Below are positions 21,376-31,272 of a DNA stretch of 64,000 nucleotides, piece after piece. Source of the DNA: Aphanomyces cochlioides. Taxonomy: Eukaryota; Oomycota; Saprolegniomycetes; Saprolegniales; Verrucalvaceae. The stretch covers positions 124,001-188,000 of the forward strand of contig JAHQRK010000036.1 of the NCBI GenBank assembly GCA_019828595.1. Direction: 5' to 3'. Below the pieces are notes generated by a model. It was not told the origin of the DNA. It did not search any database and saw nothing but the letters and a program-made list of their open reading frames with translations. A program made the position numbers and the translations under genes. Position 1 is the first letter of the stretch; each line of letters starts with the position of its first letter.

Positions 21376-21942
21376 AATGGAGGAAAAAGATGTATCGGAA
21401 GGAATTGACTATGAAGATGGATTTACGTCAAGCAAGAAAAAGTTAATATGCCAAGTGGCAGCAAACATTAGCGATTTCTCTGGTCGGGTTTGAGAAGTTA
21501 AGACAATACCAGGAGTTTGCAAACTAAAGCAGTCAAAGATGAATTTGAAGTCGGTCGACGCCAACGAGATGAAATGCTCTCTATGGCGAACGACTTGCAA
21601 AAGCAAACAGCCCAAAATAGACGCGACGAGTCCATGGTGGTTGACCAATTAACCAAAATGTCTGCTCAAATGGAATTTGACGAAGGTATGGTTCAATTTG
21701 GACATACGCTTCAAATTTTAGAGGAACAACAAGCTCGCACTGAGCAACGAACGAACTCACTTGAACAACAAATTTCGCAAGATACACGGAGTGATTCAAT
21801 GGGAATTGACGAGGACAACAGAGGCGATTATCCTGAATGGAATATGTGTGGTCTTTATCCCACAGTGATTAGAAAATTTTCTTTGACAAAGCTTGATGAT
21901 CAAATTGCCAAATGCCACAAAAGTCTTTTCCATTGGAAGTGA
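21376..21942 (+). pseudogene. Coiled-coil ORF downstream of the 5' LTR (possible gag remnant)
   Basis: A frame starting ATG 21376 (MEEKDVSEGIDYEDGF) is cut short by a stop near 21492. From about 21517 another frame reads on for about 140 residues, rich in Gln, Glu, Asp and Arg with heptad-like spacing (QILEEQQARTEQRTNSLEQQ), ending at 21942. Position just inside the LTR suggests gag, but there is no zinc knuckle and no family I recognise. Confidence 0.35.
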
Positions 21943-22428
21943 CAACGATGATATTGAGGTTTTTGCTTTGAAAACGACTTCGTATAGGAGGGGTGTCACT
22001 TTTGCCGACCAGAGAATCTATGATATCACATTTAAGGGCCAGCTCCAAGTAAAATTGAAAAGAGACGCAAAATCAGTTCATCTCTCTAATACTTTTGTGT
22101 GTCATGTCATTGGTCAATACTATTATGCGCTCTGATTCGCTGTTTTTGAGCTCATGTCGTCAGAGCCAGCAACGATGACTGCGAGTCGAAGATAATGCAA
22201 GGCACGGACAATAAAGGACCTTCAATAGCAAGCTATCTCCACGCAAGCCAAGATAGACAGACTTTGTGATGGGAGCATTTTCAGAGTGACTGAGGAACAC
22301 ATACAATGGCTGAAAGGAGAAACACTTTCAACCAATAGTAGGAGTGTCAGGCTATATCAGACGATTATGACCTCTCTCTGACCTGATAAAGTCAAAATGG
22401 AAATTCTATCAGACGGGAGCGATTTTGA

Positions 22429-22570
22429 TTGGCTGCGTCTGATTTTTCGTTTACTTGGAACTGGTCCTTAGGACCAGTTCCTTGGTCCTAAGGACCAGTT
22501 CCAAGTAAACGAAAAATCAGACGCAGCCAACTTGGAACTGGTCCTAAGGACCAGTTCCAAGTAAACGAAG
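22429..22570. repeat. 47-bp perfect inverted repeat plus adjacent 14-bp palindrome
   Basis: 22429-22475 is the exact complement of 22484-22530, with an 8-base loop. Directly after it, 22531-22561 forms a second hairpin, CTTGGAACTGGTCC / TAA / complement. The module GGAACTGGTCC with its complement recurs through the whole block, followed by AAGTAAACGAA in both halves. This is a folded-back element or a tandem inversion of transposon ends. Confidence 0.9.
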
Positions 22571-23159
22571 GATAAAAAATTTCCCCGTCGTCAAACAATC
22601 ATGATTAACTGTACAGTACTTCGGTGTGGGATCATCGAGATGGTCGGATATCATTTTAACTTGATTAAAGTATACCATATTGTGGTCAAGCTTAATTTAT
22701 TTTTATCCAATCAAAGTTCTATAAGCAATGAGGTATCCTCCAATCAGTTTACAGTTAATCTTGTTAACACATCTGAGCGACTGTGGACGACAGTCACGTG
22801 AATTAACCGCTATAGTGCATTGGAGATGATTTTTCCTTTCATTGAACACGTTCTTTTGGCGAATTTCATGGCGCGAAGGGATTTCTACGAGAGAAAAACA
22901 AGCTGGAGATTTCTGGGCTCCAGGAGCCCAGTAGTGAGTGTTCTTTGGCCAGTCTGGCACCAAAAGTAGTCTTCAATGCCATCTGTAGCGATGGAAGAGA
23001 TCGTCATCTTCGCTCTAGTTGCAAGTTTGATTATAATTTTGAACAAAGTTGTGCAGAGTATTTTTACGTGATGTAGTCTCCAGGCTGAGCACAAGAATCT
23101 GCCATGCCCTAAGGGCTCCATCCACTGTCATGTCATTGTCAGGAGCGAAAGATCACCAA

Positions 23160-23600
23160 TCTAATCCCAAAGGACTTTGCTTTGGTTTTCGACGGGTGAT
23201 CCCATGCTTCGACTCACTATGTGGGCATCTTTGGAACCTTTTCTTCGAAATCTGTTTTGGGATTCAACAAAATTCTACTGGCATTTTCACCAATCAACGA
23301 CGAGACTCGCATGACATCGGATGCCCATCTTGAGTTTATGGTGTTTATTCTTGAGTTGTATGGCAAATCATGGTCCAATGTGGTCGCTCTTATTGGTGAC
23401 AACTGTAGCACCAACATTGCCCTTGCAAGAAAAGCTGGTGTCAACTTTATTGGTTGTGCCTCCCACCGATTTAACTTGGCCGTCAAGGATATTTTGGCCA
23501 ATCACGAGCCTCTATTGGCTAAAATTAACCGAATTATGTTGAAGCTCCAAGACCTTGTTCCTGCTGCCCAACTCCGCCAATTTACTTCTCTGCAAGCGAG
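23160..23600 (+). pseudogene. hAT-superfamily transposase fragment
   Basis: Encodes ALVFDG then a TGA where Trp is expected, HASTHYVGIFGTF, LLAFSPINDE and GDNCSTNIALARKAGV, followed by GCASHRFNLAV. GDNCSTN and the C-x-x-H motif mark the middle of the hAT catalytic (RNase H-like) domain with its second catalytic Asp. The C-terminal dimerisation region is missing: the sequence breaks off at 23600 against a palindrome and a mariner fragment on the other strand. Confidence 0.7.
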
Positions 23601-24437
23601 GCCCCAAGGGGACCGTCCCCTTGGGGCGATTCTTGCTTGTTCGTTTCGCCAACGTTCGCTCAACAAACGGCCAAATACCAAGCTTCCCGTCAAAGAAAGT
23701 GCCTCGGTGATGGTCGTACCTTGGACGAGCAATAGCAGCTAAGAACATTGCCTTCGTGATGAAGGACTTGGACTTCGCATGACGCATTGCGAGAGTTTCA
23801 TCGGCAAACGCATAAACTTTTCTCTTTACCGTCGTTACATAGAACCATTTCTCGTCGACATGCACTAAGTTGTGCATGTTCGAGAAGATACGGTGACCAT
23901 GTGACGAAGGTGAAAGAAAAGCTTGCGCAAAACCAAGTCTTCATTCCTTGTTCGTGTCGGTAAGGAGTGGTTTGATGTAAGTTGGTCGAGTCTTGAAGCT
24001 TGGGTTGTCTTTGGCACGTCGGAAGAGAGTCGACGTCGGGATCTTGGCGGTAGCGGCAAGCCTGCGCAGTGTTTGGCGGTCTTCGTGGTCCACTCCTCTG
24101 ATGGCTTCTTCGACGGTCCATTTAAACTTTGGTCCGGAAACTCCTAATAAAATTCACCTGTTAATATTGATATTCCCATAAGTAATATATTTATGGATTT
24201 TTAGAGCGGCCACCAACGCACCGTCCTTGGTGGAGTCCTGTCCACGGCTCCATACGCGTGACAACGTCCTGAGGCTACATCAACGCAAGGGCAATGTGTT
24301 GCCTGGCCTTGAGAGGTATTTCGCCGGCCGATGAATAGGAGGCGCTCGTACATGGCTATTCTCTCGTCGTACGAGAGATTGGTCGACCGTCTTGTGCGCT
24401 GTTGTTGAATAACAAAGTTGACTCGAATGATAAACAA
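23601..24437 (-). pseudogene. Plant-type mariner transposase, N-terminal half
   Basis: On the minus strand from about 24437: NLSYDERIAMYERLL (HTH start), a decayed stretch, KFKWTVEEAIRGVDHEDRQT, then a second HTH (LAATAKIPTSTLF), HVDEKWFYVTT with the first catalytic Asp, MFLAAIARPRY and FFDGKLGIWPFVE. The last motifs match the mariner gene at 6380-7633 (VFLDEKWFY, FDGKIGVWPFLE). It needs several frame changes, one of which, near 24140-24190, may be a real intron. It ends at 23601 in the palindrome GCCCCAAGGGGA/TCCCCTTGGGGC shared with the hAT border; the second and third catalytic residues are lost. Confidence 0.7.
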
Positions 24438-25289
24438 CTGTATTGAGTTGAGGGAAGGCTCAGCTCAGGGACAATTCGAAAGTGAGGAGCACAAAGCTCA
24501 ACACAGTCAAGCCCATCACATCCTAGCCGAAACTTATGAACAACTGTCTAACCTCTAGCACACAGTGAATCACATAATACTGCCCTTTGTTCAGTTGTTG
24601 AGAACCTTCTTCCTCTAGTTCAGCCAACACTGACAGTTTAAGACTCACGAGATTCATGTCTGACATCTAACAGCTGTGTTGGTCGGTAAATCGTTGGCAC
24701 ACTTGGTCTAGGCATCTCAATGCAATTGAGGAACTAGTTGTCCTCTCAAGCAGTTGTGAAAATGAAATATGCATGCACTGCAAGTAAAGATTTGGTTTCG
24801 ACGAGTCTGGTGGCATTTTTCGCGTCTGATTTCTCGTCACCCAGAACGAACTAAAAGGCGCAGAACTATCCAATCATAGAGGAGGTTTTGTTCTTTTGAT
24901 TGAGCCAATCAAAATTAAAAACGGGGTACATTTAGAAAAAAAAGCAAAATTGATGGATACAATTAGTCAAATGCAACAATTATTCGAAATCTCAAAGGCT
25001 TTACAAGAGTAGGGTCGTCTAGTGGCGCAGATGGTCCTAAACCAGCCGACAAAATACATTTACAGAAGAACGAGGGACTTCCGTTTGACCCTCGCAAATG
25101 TAATAATAAGCGATATTTCACCGGAATCACCGATCATAGTGCATCTAATGCACGATACCTTATTAAACAAATTGCATGCTCAAGAGACCAAGAAATTCAG
25201 CAGCCATGGGCATTTTTTGACGATGGAGCTGATTTTTGTGGTGTTTCGATATCGTTTGTCGAGAAATCAGAATGGATGGACTTTGTAGA
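24438..25289. other. Non-coding part of retroelement 2
   Basis: No recognisable coding sequence up to about 25200. An open frame at 25022-25288 has no match I can name and may be the worn end of gag. Confidence 0.4.
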
Positions 25290-28200
25290 AGACCACGGTC
25301 ATTTCACAGTAACTTTTGGAAATGGCACAAGTGAACAAATTCGTATTAGAAGAATTAAACTGAGAGTATGGGTGGATGATATGGAGCTTACGAGTCTTAT
25401 TTTAAAATTTGCTTCATCCCAAACAACTGTGATGTACTTATAGGAATTCCGTGGAATCGTAAGATGAAACCAATTGTTGATTAGGAGACAGGCCGAATAT
25501 ATAGTTAAAACGAAGTGGTGCAGGAAATCAAAAGGACTGACGAATGCCCACATTTGAGCAATCCAAACAACAAAATGAATTTGGGAAAAGGATATTTGCG
25601 GATGAAGAATCGCATACAATTACACCATTGCAAAAGAAAGAGCTTTCATTACTCCCAAGTCAATGGAGTTACAAAAGTTATTATATACCGCAGAACAGCA
25701 CCTATATTACGAAAGAATAAGGCTGAATTAATGGTCGTACTGACACCAACCAAGATCAATCAGTACTACAACCACATTGAAGGGCAATTCAACTCAATAA
25801 GTAAAGTCCAAGATAAATCCGAGAGACAATTAGCTACGGATTTCGAATCTTTCAAGAACAACCCAGCCTATGATTTACTTTGTGAGTGTAAGGAAATTTT
25901 CAGAACAGAATTGCCACATGGATTACCATCACACGACGACCACGAGATGGAGTTAAAACCTGGAGCCGGAGCAATTTTTCGACAACAATGGAGATTGTCA
26001 CCAGAACAGGAAAAGACTGTAAAGGAGTGGGTAAATGAAATGCCAAGAGTAGGACTCATTAGACCGAGCACATCCCCACACGAAGCCCCAACCTTTTGTA
26101 TTAACAAACCGGTGGGGTGGCGAATTGTGCACGGCTACCGCGCAATGAATCAAATGACTGTGCGACAAACAAGTCCTATGCCACGAAAAGACGCAATATT
26201 CGATCGCATGTCAGGATCACAATGGTTTTCGTGTTTTGATTTATTATCAGGCTATTACCAAATACGCATGCGAACTAAGGATATTCCTTTAACAGCTCTT
26301 CAAACACCAGATGGATAATTTGAATACTTGGCAGTGCCGATGGGCTTGAATAATGCACCAGCCACATTTAATCAAAGTTATTCAGCGATTTGTATGCTGA
26401 TGTTTCAACTTATTTTGAGAATGTCCACGTATTTACCCAAAACATGGAGATTAATAATCACTTGACTGCACTATGGCGTGTCTTTCAGAGGTGCAGAGAC
26501 CGAAAGCTCTATTTGAAGCTGTCAAAATCGACTATATACAGTGAGCAAATACCATGCCTTGGTGAATTTGTGGGCCGCCGTGGAGTACGCATTGACCCTG
26601 ATAAGGTGCGCGTCATAAAGGAATGACCAGAACCTCGCACTGCAGGATTTGCAATCATTTCTTGGCACTACCGCCTATGTTCAGAGATTTTGCAAGGATT
26701 ATAGTGAGATCCGCGTCCCACTATTCGATTTAGTCAAGCGGGGAACGAAAGTCATTGCATGGATCCCTGCGACACAAAAGGCATTTCAACAATTAAAGAT
26801 TGCTCTCTCCTCTACCCCCACATTGGCTTTACCAGACTTTTCGAAACCATTCTACATGCGTACAGATGCATCACAATTTGCTGTTGGGAGTGAAATATAC
26901 CAATTTCACTGTCTTGGGAGGTTGAGACAGAAAGACCAATTGCATTTACTCGTCGTAAAATAATTTCTGCCGAGCTTAATTATCCCACACAAGAACAAGA
27001 AATGCTGGCGATAGTACATTGTTTGAAAACATGGAGAGATTATATACTCGAAGGTGGTGGCATTGTGGAAACAGATCATCACTCGCTCGAACACGTCCTT
27101 AAGCAGAAATCCATCAACAAGAGAATATTTAGATGGTACGATCTGTGAGCGGAGTTTAACCTCACCTTTCGACACATTTCAGGAAAATCGAATACAGTGA
27201 GAGACGCCATATCTCGCCGCCCTGACTTTAAAGTGGATTTTGAAAATGTCAGAGCACATCAACTGCTTGCCATTAAGGCCTTGTCAAAGAACATGAACGA
27301 GATGATCAGGCAAAGCCAAGCGAAATACATGGCCAACGTTTTAGAAAGATTAGTACGATCAAAAGAGCCGATCCGTGAAAATCCTAAGACCTACGTCTAC
27401 AGCGAATGCATAATATTCTGCGGCATGATTGGGAAGGATTTAATTGTACTACCGTCCGAGGACAAAGAATTACTTAACACTGTTCTCTTCGAAATGCATG
27501 ATATTCCAGCAGCCGGGCATCCTGGAGTATCGAAGACAATTGATGCAATCATGGAAATATTATACTGAGAGGAATGAGACGAGATACTGAGAAGTATATT
27601 CATACATGTGAGAGTTGCCAAAAAACAAATCTCGACGAGGCAAATCGCCTGAACTTCTCAAACCGTTGGAAGTGCCAACTGGGCGATGGTTGACTATTGG
27701 AATGGACTTTGTTTCGGGATTGCCTTTGGTTAGTGAAACTGACTGCATCATGGTCGTGGTCGATTGACTAACAAAGCGTGCACATTTCTTACCAACTAAA
27801 ACTACATTAGATGCACAAGCATTGTTCATATCCGAGTATGTCAAACATCATGGGCTACCTGAAAGCATCGTATCTGACTGTGACTCAAAGATCATGTCAT
27901 CTTTCTGGACAGAGCTACACAAACTCATTGGAACTACACTAAAGTAGTCGACAGCATACCATCAAAGTACGGACGGCCAAACAGAACGAATGAAGGCCAT
28001 TTTGACGACATATTTACGTCAATATACGAGTGGACATGCAATCAACTGGGTGGAAAACTTACCTTAGGCCGAGTTTCATACAATAATGCGACCCAATCGA
28101 CAATTGGCATGACTCCATTCGAGGCAGATCTTGGCTACTAATAATAGTATACTAGTATACCAAGACTACCAATTGACTTACAAATACCCAACGCTGAAAC

Positions 28201-28440
28201 ACCGGCAAATACCCGACGCTGAAACACCAGCAGTCAAGTATGTAGACACCCTACAAATGACATTGAGAGAATTACAAGCCAAAATTCGGGTGGCCAACGA
28301 AAGCGTGAAAGCTTACTATGACAAAATACGCGATTTCAAGTAGGCCAGTTCGTGCTAGTGTCAACATATCAGATGACACCAGAGAATGTTGGAGCTACTA
28401 GGAGAAAGCTTGCTCCAATATAAATAGGGCCTCATCGTGT
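25290..28440 (+). pseudogene. Ty3/gypsy pol remnant of retroelement 2
   Basis: Pieces appear in order but in changing frames with many stops: the protease end (DVLIGIPWNRK); reverse transcriptase (25515-26640) with WRIVHGYRAMNQMTV, WFSCFDLLSGYYQIR, AVPMGLNNAPATFNQ and a degraded catalytic site reading LYADVSTYFENV instead of the YVDD type; RNase H (about 26830-27230) with FYMRTDASQFAVG and RDAISRRPDFK; and integrase (27200-28130) with the HHCC-type zinc finger (GHPGVSKTIDA, HTCESCQKTN) and a broken catalytic core. Protease-RT-RNaseH-integrase order identifies Ty3/gypsy. Close to the 3' LTR a chromodomain-like tail (GPHRVVEILQ) is readable. Not functional. Confidence 0.8.
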
Positions 28441-28472
28441 CGTCGAAATACTTCAGGATGAAAGGGAGGTTG

Positions 28473-28697
28473 TGTTGCGTGCCAAGTCAATCAGATCAAA
28501 ATGTGCTCAAGCAACTCCCGTTACAAATTAGGATAGAACCTTTTGGGATAGCCCAAGGGTCACTTTACAAATTACATAAACTCAATAAACTTGTGTCCCG
28601 GCATCCCCTCTGCGTGGTGAAGTCCCAAATTTGAAAGGGCCTCTATTCCTCCTCTGCAAGTGTCATCAATCTAGAGTGAATGGCACCATATTATACA
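28473..28697 (+). repeat. 3' LTR of retroelement 2
   Basis: Partner of 21112-21342. Its first ~70 bases also read as the end of the pol frame (REVVLRAKSIRSKCAQ), so the LTR overlaps the pol 3' end. It finishes about 25 bp before the stop codon of the next gene. Confidence 0.75.
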
Positions 28698-28722
28698 ACA
28701 CGCCGCCACAATTCTTTCGTTG

Positions 28723-29136
28723 TTAACCGTAGCCGTCGTTCGAGCCGTAGTAGTGACCGTTGTGGCCACCGTCATGAGGACGACCCGTGGGACCACCGAT
28801 GGAATCGTAGTCAGGACGACGACCTTCAGCGTAGCTTCCTATGTCACCACCGTCAACAAACATCCGACGTGCATACAAACCACGTGACGATCTGGGGTCA
28901 CCGCTGTCATATTCGTGGTGTCGATTGTCGTCACCACCGTCAAGTCGATTGTCGTCACCACTGGTTGGTTGATTGTCGTCGTCCGTCGTCAAGCCATCGA
29001 CTGCGGATTCTTGTGTGAGTGGTGGGGTGGACGTCACATAGGTTGGGGATGTTGTAGTTGGCGTTGCGGTTGTGGCAGGTGACTGGGCGACACCCAGTGC
29101 AAGCAACGTTGAGATGGCCCAGACGACGAGTTGCAT
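28723..29136 (-). CDS. Small secreted Asp/Gly-rich protein
   Basis: 137 aa from ATG 29136: a clear signal peptide (MQLVVWAISTLLALGVAQS), then a Thr/Pro/Ser-rich stretch, an Asp-rich middle with repeated DDNR (GDDNRLDGGDDNRHH), and a Gly/Asp/His/Tyr-rich tail. No cysteines occur after the signal peptide and there is no enzyme domain. The open frame extends upstream, but the signal peptide fixes this start. It is divergent from another small secreted protein with 189 bp between their starts, suggesting shared control. Could be a cell-wall or apoplastic protein; function unknown. A segment reading SSRGLYARR is only vaguely like an RxLR motif and I do not call it an effector. The 3' LTR of retroelement 2 ends just past its stop. 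Confidence 0.6.
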   Translation of the reverse strand: MQLVVWAISTLLALGVAQSPATTATPTTTSPTYVTSTPPLTQESAVDGLTTDDDNQPTSGDDNRLDGGDDNRHHEYDSGDPRSSRGLYARRMFVDGGDIGSYAEGRRPDYDSIGGPTGRPHDGGHNGHYYGSNDGYG

Positions 29137-29325
29137 CGAGACGACAACAAGCAGAATACACGACCCGGTTGCGACGATGACCGAGGTGGTGACAAGTGTA
29201 AACCAGTCTTTGTCTCTTTTCGATGAGTCTTGGTGAGAATGAACAGCAGACGACGTGGCCCGATTCTGTGCCGTCGGACGATAGTAAACCGAGTCATTGT
29301 AGCTTTTGCGTCGAAAGATCCCAAC

Positions 29326-29619
29326 ATGGTGAAACTCTTGTTTGCGATGGTGTGCTGTGCCGTCGTGAGTGTCCAGTCGACGGAGTATGGTGGTGGCTCG
29401 TTCCACGAAGGTGGGTATGGTGGCTACAACAGTCCTCGTGGGGATTATGGCGAAGGGTACGACGGTGGCTACGACTCGGTCCCGTATGGAGGCTACCCTG
29501 GAGGCAACAAGTACCAAGGCGGATATGAAAAGCAGGGTTACGGCCACGGCGGTGGCTATTCTGGCTACGGGTACGGCGGCGGTCCATCCTACGGCTCTCG
29601 ATTCAAGGCTTACCCTTGA
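29326..29619 (+). CDS. Small secreted Gly/Tyr-rich protein
   Basis: 97 aa from ATG 29326: signal peptide MVKLLFAMVCCAVVSVQS, then a tail made almost wholly of Gly, Tyr, Ser and His (GGYGGYNSPRGDYGEGYDGG, later GYGHGGGYSGYGYGGG). Such GY-rich secreted proteins are structural or adhesive wall components in many eukaryotes, and oomycetes encode many of them; the exact role is unknown. The upstream open frame to 29230 would hide the signal peptide, so the internal ATG is preferred. Divergent neighbour at 28723-29136. Confidence 0.65.
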   Translation: MVKLLFAMVCCAVVSVQSTEYGGGSFHEGGYGGYNSPRGDYGEGYDGGYDSVPYGGYPGGNKYQGGYEKQGYGHGGGYSGYGYGGGPSYGSRFKAYP

Positions 29620-30031
29620 AATCCATCTCGTCTTGACAAGGTCCGTCCTCTGTAGTCTACTCTAATCAACTCCTTCTTGCCATCTTTGCGCATTCCTTCA
29701 TGAAGTACCGTAATGTTCCGTCACCGGAGCCTCACCATCCATCAGCCATTCTGCAGCCATTCTTTCGTTTCTTTGACCCGGACTTTCACTGACGTCTTCT
29801 GCAGCCATTGCACGTTGTATCCATCGAGTTTGAAATCTTCTAAAGGTAGCAGGAAGGAGAAAGCATAGCAAACTTCGCAGCGTCGGCGAGTTGGACCAAG
29901 TTGAAGTGACAACCTCAATAAGAAAACCTCTAAGGCTTTATATTTTGATTTTCTTTGAGGTGGGTTTCTGACAGTTTTTTGCAACCAATATAAAGTCTGA
30001 CAGGATTTCTTGTCATATCTTCTTGTTCATC
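29620..30031. other. Intergenic region before cyclin Y
   Basis: No gene recognised. It holds the 3' end of the secreted-protein gene and the promoter of the cyclin gene. Confidence 0.5.
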
Positions 30032-31229
30032 ATGGGTGGGGAAGCAGTGATAAGCGTCTCCATCTCGCCGTCTCCGCCGCCCAAACGCGTCCAATTCGAC
30101 CTAGAAGGTACGTTAGAACGAAAGAAAATCATTTCCCCTGTGTACCTAGACGAAACACGGCTCTTCCAGCCCACGCACACGGTCTGCACGCCGCGTTTAA
30201 GCACAAACGGACTCAAATATCGCGCGCCGGATGCAAGAGTTGACGTCAGCGAAGCCCTTCCACCTCCCAGTAGTGTTGCCAAGCCAAACTATGATGATTC
30301 ACTCCGTCGTGTGTCGGTCGTGCTGTATCAACACATTCGACGGTGTGAAAAACGCATGCGGGAATCAAAATCCACCGCGTTTCAAGGTACATCTCGTAGC
30401 CTGTAGCTCAAAACTGATGCTCGATCTGGTTGATTCTGTAGGTCTCTTTTCGTCCAACACAGCAAATGCGTCAGGAGAAGTGTCATCGTCAACGATCAAC
30501 GACGAAGATCCCGACAATAGCGTTTCATTTGATGCATCGACCGTCCTCCTTGGCCACACGCTTCTATCAGGGCTGGCATTGAGCCCAGACAAAGTTTTCG
30601 ACGAAGAACACTTTGTGTCTCCGCAGTACAAGTACCAATTCATCCGCGTGCCGATGCTGCACCCGCTGACGTTCTACAAGATGGACAAAGTCACGTCCAA
30701 GACACATATTCCATCCGTCGATGAAATCTTCCGCTTTTGCAAGAATCTGTTCAACCGAGCACAACTCAGCGCGGAATGCACGATTGTGTGCCTCATTTAC
30801 ATCGAACGGCTGATGGAACGAGCGAATATTCCACTGCTTGGGTCGAGCTGGAAGCCCATTGTGCTCTGTGGTCTCTTGCTTGCGTCCAAGGTACTCGTTT
30901 GCCCCTGTAGCTCGCCCATGTTGTCCTATTCCCCGTAGGTTTGGCAAGATTTGAGTTCGTGGAACGTCGAGATTTCCAACGTGTATCCTCAGTTCCCACT
31001 GCACAGCATCAATCGACTCGAGCGGCTCTTCCTGCACTACATTCAATGGGATTTGTACATTTCCGGGTCGGTCTACGCCAAGTATTACTTTGCGCTGCGG
31101 AGTTTGACCGAGAAGAAAGATTTCCGTCGGCGATACAACTACACGATCAAGATTGATCCGCCGAATTCAAAACGACTCGAAGAACGCAGCGCGGCTGTCA
31201 AGAACGAATTGTATTCCCGCAGTCTTTAG
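30032..31229 (+). CDS. Cyclin Y-like protein
   Basis: Exons 30032-30386, 30442-30890 and 30939-31229 (introns of 55 and 48 bp with GT-AG ends), 364 aa. The cyclin box begins about residue 220: FCKNLFNRAQLSAECTIVCL, then IYIERLMERANIPL, SSWKPIVLCGLLLASKVWQD across the second intron, and YIQWDLYISGSVYAKYYFAL. The K-V-W-D core and the SVYAKYYFxLR ending are the hallmarks of cyclin Y (CCNY) and its yeast-like PCL relatives, which activate CDK14/16-type kinases, often at membranes. The roughly 200-residue N-terminus is low-complexity with many Ser. Its 3' end is 43 bp from that of Sec10, convergent. Confidence 0.88.
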
Positions 31230-31272
31230 AACCTTCGATTGCCGCCATCGTCGTCGCCGTGTTGTATGTTGT

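Larger units (their letters stand above)
21112..28697 (+). mobile_element. LTR retroelement 2 (Ty3/gypsy), decayed, with nested insertions
   Basis: Bounded by two related direct repeats of about 230 bp (21112-21342 and 28473-28697), interpreted as LTRs. The order inside is: a coiled-coil frame (21376-21942), a giant hairpin (22429-22570), hAT and mariner fragments (23160-24437), then protease, reverse transcriptase, RNase H and integrase remnants (25290-28440) in plus orientation. Stops and shifts are everywhere, so the element is dead. No 5-bp target duplication could be matched at the ends. That the 5' repeat belongs to the same insertion as the 3' pol is inference from order and orientation. 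Confidence 0.7.

Noticed and set aside
21107..28702. 5-bp target-site duplication for LTR retroelement 2
   Set aside because: The flanks (TTTTT and ACACG or CGCCG) do not match.
28800..28910. RxLR-effector motif in the secreted Asp/Gly-rich protein
   Set aside because: Only SSRGLYARR is present; neither the consensus nor a clear dEER follows.
29137..29547. Upstream extension of the minus-strand secreted-protein frame to 274 codons
   Set aside because: It would bury the signal peptide and overlap the other gene's coding region on the opposite strand.
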